Source: Panicum virgatum (taxonomy: Eukaryota; Streptophyta; Magnoliopsida; Poales; Poaceae). From it: 64,000 nt of DNA. The notes beneath the pieces are model-generated. The model did not search any database. It worked only from the letters and a program-made list of their open reading frames with translations, and was not told the DNA's origin. The translations under genes were made by a program, and so were the position numbers. The stretch covers positions 22,306,913 through 22,370,912 of the forward strand of contig NC_053147.1 of assembly GCF_016808335.1 (NCBI RefSeq). The letters are read 5' to 3'. Below, piece by piece: positions 22,301-31,993 of the stretch. Numbering within the stretch: position 1 is the first letter of the stretch; every line of letters starts with the position of its first letter.

Positions 22301-24836
22301 CAGATTACTGGCACTTATCTGAGGGACAGTTTTGAGCAAGGTTTACCTGGTGATGAGAATGGAAAATCCTGTCAGCTTGAGTTTGGAAGCTATTGTCTTT
22401 GGTCTGTAGAACATGAGGAAGTCATGAAAGATTTCATAGTGAAGCGACTTAAAGATCAGCTGTTTGTTGCGAGAGCTTACTATCCAAGCATTGTGAAACT
22501 TGATGGAATGGAAAACCTTTCACATGAAATGAAACAAAATATCCAAGAACATGGGCATATGCTTAGTGAAGCCATATCTGATGCTGATCTTCCTGAACTG
22601 TAAGTCTGATATTACAATATTACTTTCTTCAGTTTCACTTTTCATTATAACTACCTTTGTGATCTAAAATACAACTAACTTTCACAGATCAGATGTTTGT
22701 CCACATAGAAGTGTTCGAATTCATGCCTTGTGCACTGACTGCAAAAATATCTTATTAGTTAAGTGTAGCAAGTTATATTTCAGTCTTCCTAGTTGTTGCT
22801 TAGTTAAATTTCACGGACATGTGGTGCCCCAGTAGTGTGATATGCACATATGCAGAGAGTAGAATCCATCTCTTATTCCAGCCCTCATACCTAAGCAGAT
22901 TAATATCAAAGCCAATATTTAATCGAATTTTGTTTATCAAACTTTCGGGAACAGAGGGAGTATACATTTACCAGCTTGGTCCATTTACATTAACTAGAAA
23001 AAAGAGGGTCATATTGATATTCGAATAGTCTATTTACCCAACTGAGATTGTGTTTTGAGTTGACATTACTTTATGATGTTTTCTGTGCTTTGCTCTTTGT
23101 GGACCTCAGTAGCAGTATTTAGTCTGGTTGAATAATCTAGAAGTGCAATCTTGGGAATGATAGTTTGTCACTTAAAATTGGCATTAAGTTGTGGGTTGGA
23201 AAGTAACGAATGGGCTAATCAGCTGATAGCTTAAAGTAAAAGTACGCATTCCCAAGGATCTTGCTTGTTATGCCCAAGGGTCTTGCTTGTTATGATCTTA
23301 TCCAACTTGACTTTGCATTTGCTGAATAGGTCATTATAATGAATCTTTGTTGCTATTTTTATAGTCATAGAGTCAATATGGCCAAGATGGATCAGACAAT
23401 TGCTGCAGCTAAATCATGTGACGCAGAATGCACTAATGTTGAGAAAAAGCTGACGCAGTTGCTTGATATGACTGAAGATGAAGCTCTTTTTCATGCAAGA
23501 CAGAGCGCTTATCTTTACAGGCTTGGAGTTCAGACATTGCCCAAGAGCCTCCACTGCCTTTCAATGAGATTGACTGTTGATTACTTCAATGCATCATCTG
23601 ACATGGAGCATTCAGATGCTGAAAAGTTTGGAAATCCAGCATTCCAACACCATGTCATTTTCTCCACCAACCTTCTTGCGTCATCCATGACTATCAACTC
23701 AAGTGTGATAAATTCTGAGGTATGACATTCTATATGGCGCTGGAGTTATTATTTGAACTTCTGCTTCAGTTCGCTTACCAGTTCTGTTGATAGTGTCTCA
23801 GGAATCAGCAAATATGGTTTTCCATCTGATGACCGATGGACAAAACTTTTATGCATTTAAGAACTGGTTCATCAGAAATTCCTACAAGGGAGCTACCATA
23901 AGAGTCCTTAATTTTGAATATTTGCAAATGAAGAATTTGGGTAATGGGATAGTTGATCAATTATCACCATCTGAAGAGTTCCGAATCACCTCCAATAGCA
24001 ATGCTCTAACGTTAAACACTCTTACGAGGACTGAGTATATTTCAATGTTTGGGCACTCCCTTTTCTTGCTTCCTGAATTGTTTACCAATCTTAAAAGGGT
24101 CATTGTCTTGGAAGACGATACTATAGTCCAGAGAGACTTGTCGCTCCTGTGGAACCTTGACTTAAAGGGAAAAGTGATTGGTGCTGTCCAGTTTTGTCAA
24201 GTTAAATTTCATCAACTCAGAGCATACTTGCCTGACTTCCCCTATAATTCTAGTTCATGCATATGGATGTCTGGAGTGAGCATTATTGATCTCGATGAAT
24301 GGAGGGAACATGATGTCACTGGAATTCATCACCGAATTCTAGAGAAGGTTAGTTTGATAATGACATTTAATTGCCGCTCTTTTCCTGTACGTTTCAAATA
24401 TATTAATGCTATGATTATATTGGCAACCTGTTTCCTTGTTTTCATTAGAAGTAGAAGTTGCCCAGCTCCCTGCCTTAATGCACATTTCTTAGCTTAAACT
24501 AGGATTTTGCAAACTCTGACCTGATAGAGCTCCTGCTTGTCTTGCCTTTACTAGCTGCGACATGACACAGAAGCTTCCTGGAGATCTGCAGCACTCCCTG
24601 CAGGCCTGCTTGCTTTTCAAAATCTGATCCATCCTATTGAAGGCCAGTGGGTTCAATTCGGGCTTGGCCATGACTATGGACTCGCTCATGGTGCTATAAA
24701 GAAAGCTGCCATATTGCACTACAATGGTAACATGAAACCCTGGTTAGAGCTTGGGATACACCGGTACAAAAAATACTGGAAGAGGTACCTGCCAAGGGAT
24801 GATGTATTTATGATGGATTGCAATGTAAACCCATGA
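19398..24836 (+). CDS. GAUT7-like glycosyltransferase (GT8, homogalacturonan synthesis complex)
   Basis: Ten exons, 19398-19554, 19743-19771, 19868-19915, 20106-20165, 21886-21949, 22025-22074, 22304-22599, 23365-23719, 23802-24347 and 24555-24836, join in frame to 628 aa, close to Arabidopsis GAUT7. A basic N-terminus precedes one membrane anchor (about 21-46), giving a type II Golgi protein. A variable stem (47-136) and the GAUT N-terminal region follow, then the GT8 catalytic fold. GAUT signatures include NMVFHLMTDGQNFYAFKNWF near 357, LGHDYG, HYNGNMKPWLELGI and a C-terminal MMDCN. The metal-binding motif reads VLEDDTIVQRDL with E457-D458-D459 where active GAUTs have DDD. GAUT7 is known as the mainly structural partner that anchors GAUT1 in the Golgi; the substitution fits that role, but loss of activity here is inference. 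Intron 4 (1.7 kb) holds a hairpin repeat and a SINE. The 3' end faces the GRAS gene. Confidence 0.93.
21036..21219. repeat. Long near-perfect hairpin (foldback/MITE) in intron 4 of the GAUT7-like gene
   Basis: The left arm (21036-21129) and right arm (21131-21219) are reverse complements with few mismatches. Landmarks are TACTTTGCAATGCAATTGTG with ATTTTGCC on the left and GGCAAAATCACAATTGCAAT with GCAAAGTA on the right; the ends read TTAAATTTA and TAAATTTAA. A loop of only a few bases separates the arms. Transcribed with the pre-mRNA it would form an almost fully paired stem of about 85-90 bp, a plausible source of small RNAs. It is probably a foldback MITE; the family was not identified. Confidence 0.85.
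21688..21701. repeat. Left target-site duplication of the SINE
   Basis: CTAAGTTTACTATT, identical to 21862-21875. Confidence 0.85.
21702..21861 (+). mobile_element. tRNA-derived SINE in intron 4 of the GAUT7-like gene
   Basis: A 160-base insert lies between perfect 14-base duplications. Its head carries RNA polymerase III promoter boxes: an A box like TGGCGCAGTGGTAAAGCC and a B box like GGGTTCGAGC. The tail ends in a short T-rich run (TATCCTTTTG) rather than poly-A, as in the grass Au-type SINEs. It is in the sense orientation of the gene, close to the branch region of the intron, ending 24 bases before exon 5. Confidence 0.9.
21862..21875. repeat. Right target-site duplication of the SINE
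   Basis: Exact copy of 21688-21701. Confidence 0.85.
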
Positions 24837-25649
24837 CATGGCACATTTTGAGTTTTGGGATTCATAAACTCTTGTTTGCAAGGGATAAATCATGCAAAAA
24901 TGGCAAGAGCATGCATTTGTATGCAAGGAAAGTTTCCATTTTATATCTGAGGGGAACTCCAGTGCAGAAATCCTGATTGCTCAAGATGTTGCTGAGATGC
25001 GATGGAAATTTGCTGCGACTTTTTGCAGATAGGTTGCCTATCATTTTCTGACTTATGTACAGTGAGCAACACCACAATTTGGTTGAGGATGTGTTGTAGT
25101 TAGTTGAGTCTTGGGTGGTAGAATGTAGATTCAGTAGATTAGGTTCTTTGGAATATTAATCACAGTTTTCCAGAATAAGCTTGTGCCTGCCTTATTGTAA
25201 TCTACTGTCTCGTTAGTTTTTGATTTAATGGCAATTAAATTAGTGCACGTGCATGGATACAATTGACATGTGAACTCTGCTGTCGTTTTTCCTAGGTTTA
25301 TCTGGTTGTCTTATTTACATGTGGAACCTTTTATAACCATGATTAGTGTATTTTTCACCTCAGCCGGTTTGTATCATCTGTGCAAGTCTTTAAGGCAGGC
25401 ACCAGTTCCTCATTTCTGCGACCAGCAACCATCTGGTCCATTCTTCTAGTACTATATCCTTTTGATTGCGATAACCAAATTAGAGCCAAACGAACATACT
25501 CCATATAAAAAGTAACCACTAACCAGAATTGGTCACTGACAAGTCGGCCCAGGAGACACAGACTGCCTATACGGGCCCACTTGTAAGAGACCACTCTAGC
25601 GTATCACACACTGTACTGGTACAAACACAAAGCGATTGGCCTGACCCGG
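24837..25649. other. Convergent 3' ends of the GAUT7-like and GRAS genes; nothing else seen
   Basis: About 810 bases separate the two stop codons, with AT-rich 3' UTR character on both strands. Short open frames on either strand have no recognisable domain. Confidence 0.5.
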
Positions 25650-27134
25650 TTAACGCTGCGCGTGGGGCGAGGGGCACCACGTCCATGTGGAGACCGCGTA
25701 CAGCGGCGTGCCCTTCCACCCCAGTCGCACCGTGCCGTCGTGGTCGTCCGCCACCGTGTAGCCCAGCCCCGGCGGGCACGCCCCGGCCACCAGCTGCGCG
25801 CGCCCGGCTCCTCCGGCGCGCAGGAACCCGTGCCGGGCGAGCTCCGCCTGCCAGCAGCCCAACTTGTCCCGCCCGCTCCGCGACGGCCCGCCCACCGCCA
25901 GCACGTTGCCGATCTCCCTGCCGAGCACGCCGTGCTCCACCAGGTGCCTGCTCGCGTCCTCGTCGGCCGGCCGCGACGCGCCCAGGGAGTCGAACAGCGC
26001 CGAGTAGTGGTGCAGCGCGGAGACGAACCGGTCCAGGAAGTGGCCGTGGTCGTGGCCCGCGCCGCCGCCGTCCCCGGGCGCCCCGCCCCGCTCCTGCTCC
26101 ACCAGCGTCAGCACCTTGGGCTCCAGCCACCGCACCAGCCGCATGGTGGCGCCGTCGCCCCCGGCCGCGTCGTACATGGCGTGCCGCAGCCAGTGCACGG
26201 CCAGGGCCTCCCCTGGCCTCCTGCTGGGCACTGCTGCCGCTGCGTCGACGTCACCGGGCCGCTTCGCGACGGCGTAGAACTCGAACGGGATGCTCAGCTT
26301 GCTCGCCAGGCCGGCAAGCTGGTTGCCGGTGTCATGGAGCGCCGACGCCGACACGCCGAACCCGGTCACGCGGAGCAAAGGCGGGCCGCCAGGCCGCGCC
26401 GCCAGCGCGGGGAGGAGCGAGAGCCACTGGAGCGCGCCGCCGGGCACGACGTCGAGGTCCACAATGTGGACAAGGCGCTTGCCGTGGAACGCCTCCAGGA
26501 TGGCCTTGTTGCACGCCAGGTAGGCGAACCTCGCGAGCGGCGAGACGTTGTAGAAGGCCCTGAACGCGGCGTGGACGGCCGCGCACGGCGGCGCCAGCGG
26601 CGCGCAGATGCCGACCCACGAGCTCATCAGCCGCGCCGCCATGGCCTTGGTGAAGTAGGCCACGAGCCGCTCGCCGCACGACGACGCGTACGGTGACGCC
26701 ATCTGCCCCAGCTCCAGGAGCATCCCGTTGGCGTCGGCGAGGTTGCCCACGGACACGGCCACCGCGCACTCCATGAGCAGCGCGATCATCCGCACGCCGT
26801 GAGCCTCCTCCTCGCCCCTGGCCGTCGCCGCCCCATTCTGATGCTCCTCCACCGCGCCATCACCTCCTCTCCCAGAAACCTCCTTGTTTACTGCCAACTC
26901 CTGCTCGCCGCTTACCTCGGCCGCGGCCTGGTCGACGAACTCCGGCACGTCCTTGCCGGGGCAACGATCACCCGTATGAACAAATTCTTGGTGATGAGGC
27001 AAGAAAGAGTGTGATGACGACGACAGTGGCAGGTTGGCGCCGACGACAGCGTTGCCGCTGTAGATGTACGGATCATGGAACTGCATCAAGCTTAGAGAAT
27101 CTTGCATGTCTGAGCCGCCCCTTCCTGTACTCAT
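25650..27134 (-). CDS. GRAS-family transcription regulator, SCARECROW-like
   Basis: A single exon of 494 aa. The open frame continues upstream to a TTG at 27152, but the first ATG is at 27134-27132 (MSTGRGGSDM), which I take as the start. The N-terminal 115 residues are low-complexity. The GRAS domain follows with its subregions in order: leucine heptad LLMECAVAVSVGNLADAN (about 117); AYFTKAMAARL; the VHIID box as VHIVDLDVVPGG (about 222-233), with a few extra residues relative to the usual DLD..QGLQW; a second leucine region VLTLVEQERGG; the PFYRE region with RFVSALHHYSALFDSL; and the SAW end RLGWKGTPLYAVSTWTW. LLMECA and RPGGPPLLRVTGFG point to the SCR/SCL23 branch, regulators that partner SHORT-ROOT in radial patterning and bundle-sheath identity. 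Which member this is cannot be told by eye. Confidence 0.9.
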   Translation of the reverse strand: MSTGRGGSDMQDSLSLMQFHDPYIYSGNAVVGANLPLSSSSHSFLPHHQEFVHTGDRCPGKDVPEFVDQAAAEVSGEQELAVNKEVSGRGGDGAVEEHQNGAATARGEEEAHGVRMIALLMECAVAVSVGNLADANGMLLELGQMASPYASSCGERLVAYFTKAMAARLMSSWVGICAPLAPPCAAVHAAFRAFYNVSPLARFAYLACNKAILEAFHGKRLVHIVDLDVVPGGALQWLSLLPALAARPGGPPLLRVTGFGVSASALHDTGNQLAGLASKLSIPFEFYAVAKRPGDVDAAAAVPSRRPGEALAVHWLRHAMYDAAGGDGATMRLVRWLEPKVLTLVEQERGGAPGDGGGAGHDHGHFLDRFVSALHHYSALFDSLGASRPADEDASRHLVEHGVLGREIGNVLAVGGPSRSGRDKLGCWQAELARHGFLRAGGAGRAQLVAGACPPGLGYTVADDHDGTVRLGWKGTPLYAVSTWTWCPSPHAQR

Positions 27135-27411
27135 AAGATGATTGATGCTCAATCAGCTAGGGTTTTGCTTTTGCATAGTTGGAGAGAGAAGGGGAGCAAA
27201 GAGAGCCATGACTATATGTATGGACTTGGACCTGGGGTATTAACTAGGTCAAACCTGGAAGCTAGTGGCAGTTTCAGAACAAGCACGGCAGGAATCTGCG
27301 AAACATCGGCCTGGTGATTCTTGGAGCGGCATCCAGATTGACCCGTAGGCTTGGCCGGCACTTTCAGCTGCTTGGTCACCAGTGTTTATCTGGGGGCTAC
27401 TAGTAGTTAAT
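27135..27411 (-). promoter_or_regulatory. Promoter and leader of the GRAS gene
   Basis: On the minus strand, a weak TATA-like TACATATAG lies at about 27219-27211, some 80 bases before the ATG, followed by a pyrimidine-rich leader (CTTCTCTCTCCAACTATGC). A short upstream open frame starts at 27209, probably before the transcript start predicted from that TATA. Confidence 0.4.
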
Positions 27412-27640
27412 ATTGAAATATAAGTATCATCGTTTAAGTTTTTGGATTGAATTGGTTAGTACATAAAATTCAATATGGTATTAGCTAGAAGTCTCGAGTT
27501 CAAATCTTGGCAGACACGATTAAATAAAATAATTACAGCGGACTCCAATTTTCGCTTTTAAGGTCTGGCGACATAAATTTTTGGATTGAATGTGTTAGTG
27601 CATGCAACTTAATAGTTAAGTCGGGATAATTCGTTAGCTC
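27412..27640. repeat. Degenerate grass repeat with two related copies
   Basis: AAGTTTTTGGATTGAATTGG with TTAGTACATAAAATTCAATA (about 27437-27475) recurs as AAATTTTTGGATTGAATGTG with TTAGTGCATGCAACTTAATA (about 27572-27613). Between them lies TATTAGCTAGAAGTCTCGAG with TTCAAATCTTGG, which resembles a decayed tRNA-like B-box region. The origin is uncertain. Confidence 0.4.
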
Positions 27641-28258
27641 TTAATCTCACTGCAGATTTAAACTGCAGCATCTGGAATGTTCCGGGAATTCGGAGAGAAA
27701 TAAATTCGTTTCCTTTTTTTTATTCATTTCTACTTTTCTAGTTAAGGGTATGATCTGTATGCGCGTAAAGAGCAATATAAGTTACCACGCACTTACAGTG
27801 TATTAAAACTACTGACAATGACACTTGGAATTAGGAAGTTATGACGATCATGCCATTGTTGCGCAAACTGCTTAATGTATAATGGTATGCTTCCTCTTTC
27901 TTCGTTAGTTCCTAGAGAGAGATGAAACTATATTTCACGCTTGTGATGTACATCTCAATGTTGGGCACACAGAGAAAATCGAAACCGAGCCATTGGGAGT
28001 CCTAGGTCACAAGGAGGCAGGGCATTAAAAATAAATTGAGATGATTGGGTACCGCTGCTTCGTTCTAGAGCGCTAATGTCTTCTAATAATGTCTTGCAGT
28101 TAAAAAAAGGCTAATAATGAACATAGTTTTGCAAAGTACATGCCGGTCTTGTGTGCCAATGACAAAGTTATAGGGATTAGTGACATACATGATGACGATC
28201 CTACCAAAGTACTAAGCTGCTTTTGTTAACCAAACAAAATCATGGTTTACTACTATTC

Positions 28259-28391
28259 ACTGCGTTCGGCAGGCTGGAGCTGGTGTGGTGTGAGAGAAAA
28301 ACACTGTTATCTGGCTGGTGGCTGGAGCTAGAGCGATGTGAGAGGGAAATACTGTAGCGCTGGAGGGCTGGAGACCAGCCGAACGCAGTGA
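28259..28391. mobile_element. Small MITE with 13-base perfect inverted ends
   Basis: It begins CACTGCGTTCGGCAGGCTGG and ends CCAGCCGAACGCAGTG; the terminal CACTGCGTTCGGC is matched exactly in inverse, with partial pairing beyond. It is about 133 bp and GC-rich compared with the flanks. No clear target duplication. Confidence 0.65.
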
Positions 28392-28900
28392 TTATCTAAT
28401 GTGTGGTGTTTCACCGCTGTTATCAGTTATGACGATTCCGTGCTCTTCCAGAAAACACCTGGACCAGCTAGCTAGATATTACCATACCGGGTTTCCGCGT
28501 AAGAGCGAAGTTTGGGAGAAGAAATAAATTTATTTGCTGTAGCTGTTGAGAAGGATGGAGACTAATTAACTACGTCAGATCCCATATAAGAAGCAGAGAG
28601 AACACAAAGCTGAACTAGCTGTCCTAATTTTATTTTTAGTTTTAACATTAGCTATATTTCACCTTAATATAATGATAAAAAATAACCTTACTTATCATAT
28701 AATAAATGCAACACAGACTTTTTTGTTGGTCCTCTAATATTTTAATTAGGAACTCCTCGTCACTAGTGCTATTTATTGATATAGCCCATGCTAATTGCAA
28801 ATATAACTATCTTTTTTAATATTTAAGTTTTAGAAATATAGCTATCAAAAGTGGATGGATGGAGTTTTTTTATTCAGCTAACATAAACACCGTCCATATA

Positions 28901-28909
28901 TTTTATTTA
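28901..28909. repeat. Left 9-base target-site duplication of the Pack-MULE
   Basis: TTTTATTTA; the right copy at 31985-31993 is ATTTATTTA (8 of 9 identical). Confidence 0.75.
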
Positions 28910-29199
28910 GAGTAAAATGCACCCAGAGTCTTCAAATTTTTGGGGACCTCCCATCTACGTCCTCGAACTATAGAAGCGACTATTTAGATCCCAGATCTAT
29001 TGCTGGTGCGCACCAAAGGTCCAAAACTAGCCACGCCAGCGCCAATAGCTGATGTGGCCATGCCACGGTGGCAGCCGATCAACATGGCCATAGAAACTTT
29101 CCAAAAAAAGTCATGTCCCATTTCTATTTCTCACTCCCGTACCAGAGCCTTGCCGTCGCCGCCGTGGCACGCGGGCGCGTGAGCAGGAGACGACAACCA

Positions 29200-29576
29200 T
29201 GGGCATGTGCAGATCGCCGCGGCCTTGGGCGGGCTCGACGCGCACTGGCGTTGCTCGACCTCCTCCGTTTCCACGCCGTCTGTGGCCTCGACCTCCTCCG
29301 TTTCCACGCCGTCTGTGGCTCCTGGCGCACCACCGCAGCTGCCTTCACTGCCCGCCGCAGCTGCCCTTGGCTGCTCCTCCCCACGAATGTCAGCGCCAAC
29401 CTTGCCCTCGACGGCGACCGCCTAATGGTGTGCCCCGACCGCGGTCGTGTGAACCCGTGCCAGTTTGTGCATCTCGGCTCCGCACGCGGCGCGATTATCG
29501 CCGCGGACGAGCGTGGCGAGATGCACCTGCTCGACCTCATTTCCGGCGTGCGCAAGCCGCTTCCCGCCATCGCCAC
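29200..29576 (+). pseudogene. Captured F-box/DUF295-type gene fragment, left part
   Basis: The frame reads LLDLLRFHAVCGSWRTTAAAF (split here by a tandem duplication), then CPWLLLPTN, CPDRGRV and ADERGEMHLLDLISG. These match the F-box helix plus the start of the DUF295/KIB beta-propeller domain found in a very large grass gene family. The 33-base unit encoding LDLLRFHAVCG is exactly duplicated (29254-29286, 29287-29319). No good start codon or complete F-box precedes it, and the LTR element cuts it at 29577, with the sequence resuming at 30364 (LPLVARVEDLQVQHFGG). It is not a functional gene as it stands. Confidence 0.8.
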
Positions 29577-29835
29577 TGTAACAGAACGGCCCAGTGGGCC
29601 AGTGGTTACTGTAGCGATGCTACTGTAGCACCACGGGCCATTGACCTTTAGCCCCAAACTGAAAAACGAGAGGGAGTTGAACCGGCTTAAATAGCCGGTC
29701 TCTGGGAAGCTAGTAACTCCGGTTGCAACTTTTTGCGCGAAGCGAGGACGAAAGCGCAAGAGAGTTATTTAGCAGGTGTGGTTTACTCAACGTGCAGAAT
29801 AGATCTTAGCCATTATCCCGGACTGGGTCGTTACA
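29577..29835 (+). repeat. Left long terminal repeat of the TRIM-like element
   Basis: 259 bases, TG...CA ends, with TTAAATAGCCGGTCTCTG internally; about 8 bases shorter than the right copy because of small indels. Confidence 0.88.
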
Positions 29836-30091
29836 TTGGTATCAGAGCCGACTCTCGCAGTTTCACGGGTAGGTGTGGGTCACGGGCCCAGCATGTACAC
29901 GGGCATGTGCAGGTCAGTGCGCGGGCATCTGGGATGTGCCGTTAGCACTGGACGCACGGACGTGTACATGTGTTGATTGGCACTAGGACATACAGTCGTG
30001 AGCCAAGAGAGGAGATCCTGGTCCTGTGTCCCGTATGGGTAAGCTGGTTCGATGATTCGACGGGGGTGTCGAATCCTAAAGGGTAGGTGAT

Positions 30092-30358
30092 TGTAACAGA
30101 ACGGCCCAGTGGGCCAGTGGGCCGCATGGTTACTGTAGCGAAGCTACTGTAGCACCGTGTGGTAGTGCCTTTTAGTCCCAAATTGAAAAACGAGAGGGAG
30201 TTGAACCAGCTTAAATAGCCGGTCTCTGCGAAGCTAGTAACTCCGGTTGCAACCTTTTGCACAAGCGAGGACGAAAGCGCAAGAGAGTTATTTAGCAGGT
30301 GTGGTTTACTCAACGTGCATAATAAATCTTAGCCATTATCCCGGACCGGGTCGTTATA
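30092..30358 (+). repeat. Right long terminal repeat of the TRIM-like element
   Basis: 267 bases and clearly similar to the left repeat, with scattered substitutions and indels that indicate an insertion that is not recent. Confidence 0.88.
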
Positions 30359-30363
30359 GCCAC

Positions 30364-31769
30364 GCTCCCCCTCGTCGCCCGTGTGGAGGACCTCCAGGTC
30401 CAGCACTTCGGCGGCGGCGTCCTCCGCTGCCCCAGTCTCCCCTGCGGGCCGCCGCCGCCGTCTCGCCTCCAGGGCGACCATTGCTGTCCCTCACCCGCGC
30501 TAACCATGGTTTGTCAGCAAGAAAATGAACGGCGCCCGGTACTCACCGTGGAGGTTGACGATGGCGGCGCCGGGTGGTGGCGGGTGGCCGGCACAAGGCC
30601 GCTCCGGCGAGCGGCGCACGCGGCCAGTGGGTGGAATCAAGGGAGGAGGTCGCGGGGCTGCTACTGGTGCGGGGAATCGGAGAATGGCAGAGTGAGGTCG
30701 CCAGATTTCGAAAGGGGGCAGAGCTCGCCTCCTACACAACAATGGCGCGGGAGGCGACGCCGAGCTCTCGGGTGGGCGCGGCGTGCGATGCGCGGGTGGC
30801 GAGGCGGGTGGGCGCGGCGTGCGATGCGCGGGTGGCGAGGCGGGTGGGCGTGTAGTGGACGACAAGGCGCGGCAGCAGAGAGGGTTGGGTGGCTTTCGCG
30901 GTGTCAGATGGGGCCGCCGCCGCTGCCGGGCGAGGCGAGCCGTCTCTCGTGCGCAAGCCGCTGCTCACGCGCCCTTGCCGGCTACCACGCACCATCACTC
31001 GCGCACCGTCGACCGGCGCGCGCAGCCGCTCGCGGCCCCGCCTGCCACCGCGCGCAGGGAAAGAAAGGAGAGGCCGCAGGGGAGAGGTGGGTGTCCGATC
31101 GGCTCGGAATTAGGCCGGCCGCGTGGCTGGTCGCTAGGACAGGGGTGGCCGCCGGCGAGGGTGGGGTGGCGGCGCGGGGTGGAGCCATGGGGGATGGGAG
31201 GAGGAAGAAACACCACGCCCGCCCTGCTGCCGGTCCGCCCCCATCCCTGCTTGCGCCGATCTACGCCGCCGCCCGCCATGGCCGCTACGCCGGCCGAGCC
31301 TGCCTTTGCCGCCGCGCCCTCACGCCTCCGCCACCGCATGTGCACCGCGCGCCACCCCTGCGCCGCCGCCGCCCCGCGCCGCCTCGCCATTGAGCGGGTC
31401 CCTCCGTGAAGCGAGGCGGGCGTGTACGGGACGTTGCAGCCGGCGCGCAGCTCTGCGCTCCTCGCACCCTCGCGCGCCCACGGTGGTCTTCTGTCGGTGT
31501 CCACGCCTCCGGCGCCTCAACGTCACTGCTGCCGCCGCCATCGCTCGCATGCCTCGACGTCAGGCTGCAGCCGCGCTCACCACCCTTCTCCGATGGTGAC
31601 CCGTTGCAACCTATCCCTCATGGAGCCTGAGCCGGGTCCAGGTCCGCACAGGGCTTGTGCTCCCCACCGACGGGTTGGTCACCGCCGTCGAATCGGGCAC
31701 CAGCCTGGCACTCCCCATGCGGCCCTGCTCTATTTGTTCAAGGAGAGGAAGGAGCTAGAAGTGAGAAAC
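30364..31769. other. GC-rich interior of the Pack-MULE, right of the TRIM-like element
   Basis: The first 60 or so bases continue the F-box/DUF295 fragment. The remainder is over 70% GC with several overlapping open frames on both strands but no recognisable domain. A 36-base unit (GCGTGCGATGCGCGGGTGGC...) is tandemly repeated at about 30778-30849. A second captured gene fragment is possible but not demonstrable by eye. Confidence 0.5.
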
Positions 31770-31984
31770 AGAAATGGGACCGGGCTTTTTTGAAAAGTTT
31801 TCGTGGCCATGTTAACCGGCTGCCACCGTGGCATGGCCACGTCAGCTATTGGTGCTGGCATGACTAGTTTTGGACCTTTGGTGCACGCCAGCAATAGATC
31901 AGAGACCTAGATAATTGCTTCTATAGTTCATGGACGTAGATGGGAGGTCCCCAAAAGTTTGAGGACCCTGAGTACATTTTACTC

Positions 31985-31993
31985 ATTTATTTA
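31985..31993. repeat. Right 9-base target-site duplication of the Pack-MULE
   Basis: ATTTATTTA, matching 28901-28909 at 8 of 9 bases. Confidence 0.75.

Larger units (their letters stand above)
29577..30358 (+). mobile_element. Small non-coding LTR retrotransposon (TRIM-like) nested in the Pack-MULE
   Basis: Two direct repeats, 29577-29835 and 30092-30358, start TGTAACAGAACGGCCCAGTG and end GGTCGTTACA (left) or GGTCGTTATA (right, final C changed). A primer-binding site TTGGTATCAGAGCC, complementary to initiator tRNA-Met, starts at 29836. A purine-rich stretch AAAGGGTAGGTGA precedes the right repeat. A perfect 5-base target duplication GCCAC lies at 29572-29576 and 30359-30363. The interior is only about 256 bases without coding capacity, so it depends on other elements. 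Confidence 0.9.
28910..31984. mobile_element. Pack-MULE (Mutator-like element) with captured F-box/DUF295 gene fragment
   Basis: Long terminal inverted repeats of about 215 bases bound the element. The left arm (28910-29130) runs GAGTAAAATGCACCCAGAGT, then GGACCTCCCATCTACGTCC and CACCAAAGGTCCAAAACTAG; the right arm (about 31770-31984) is its close inverse. A 9-base duplication flanks it, as for Mutator elements. There is no transposase. The interior is very GC-rich, unlike the AT-rich flanks, and encodes a fragment of an F-box/DUF295 protein; a small LTR element is nested in that fragment. This is the standard anatomy of a Pack-MULE. Confidence 0.88.

Noticed and set aside
25529..26696. Two 344-codon plus-strand frames opposite the GRAS gene
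   Set aside because: Arg/Pro/Ala-rich composition shadows; the minus strand carries the GRAS motifs.
27153..27209. 18-codon upstream open frame before the GRAS gene start
   Set aside because: Its ATG lies within about 10 bases of the only plausible TATA element, so it is probably upstream of the transcript start. A more distant promoter would revive it.
27480..27530. Possible tRNA gene or retrotransposon primer site (TATTAGCTAGAAGTCTCGAG)
   Set aside because: It lacks a complete tRNA fold and has no LTR end in front of it; kept only as a degenerate repeat.
30383..31504. Several long overlapping frames (up to 336 codons) within the Pack-MULE
   Set aside because: The DNA is over 70% GC, so frames stay open on both strands by composition; only the F-box/DUF295 part has recognisable motifs.
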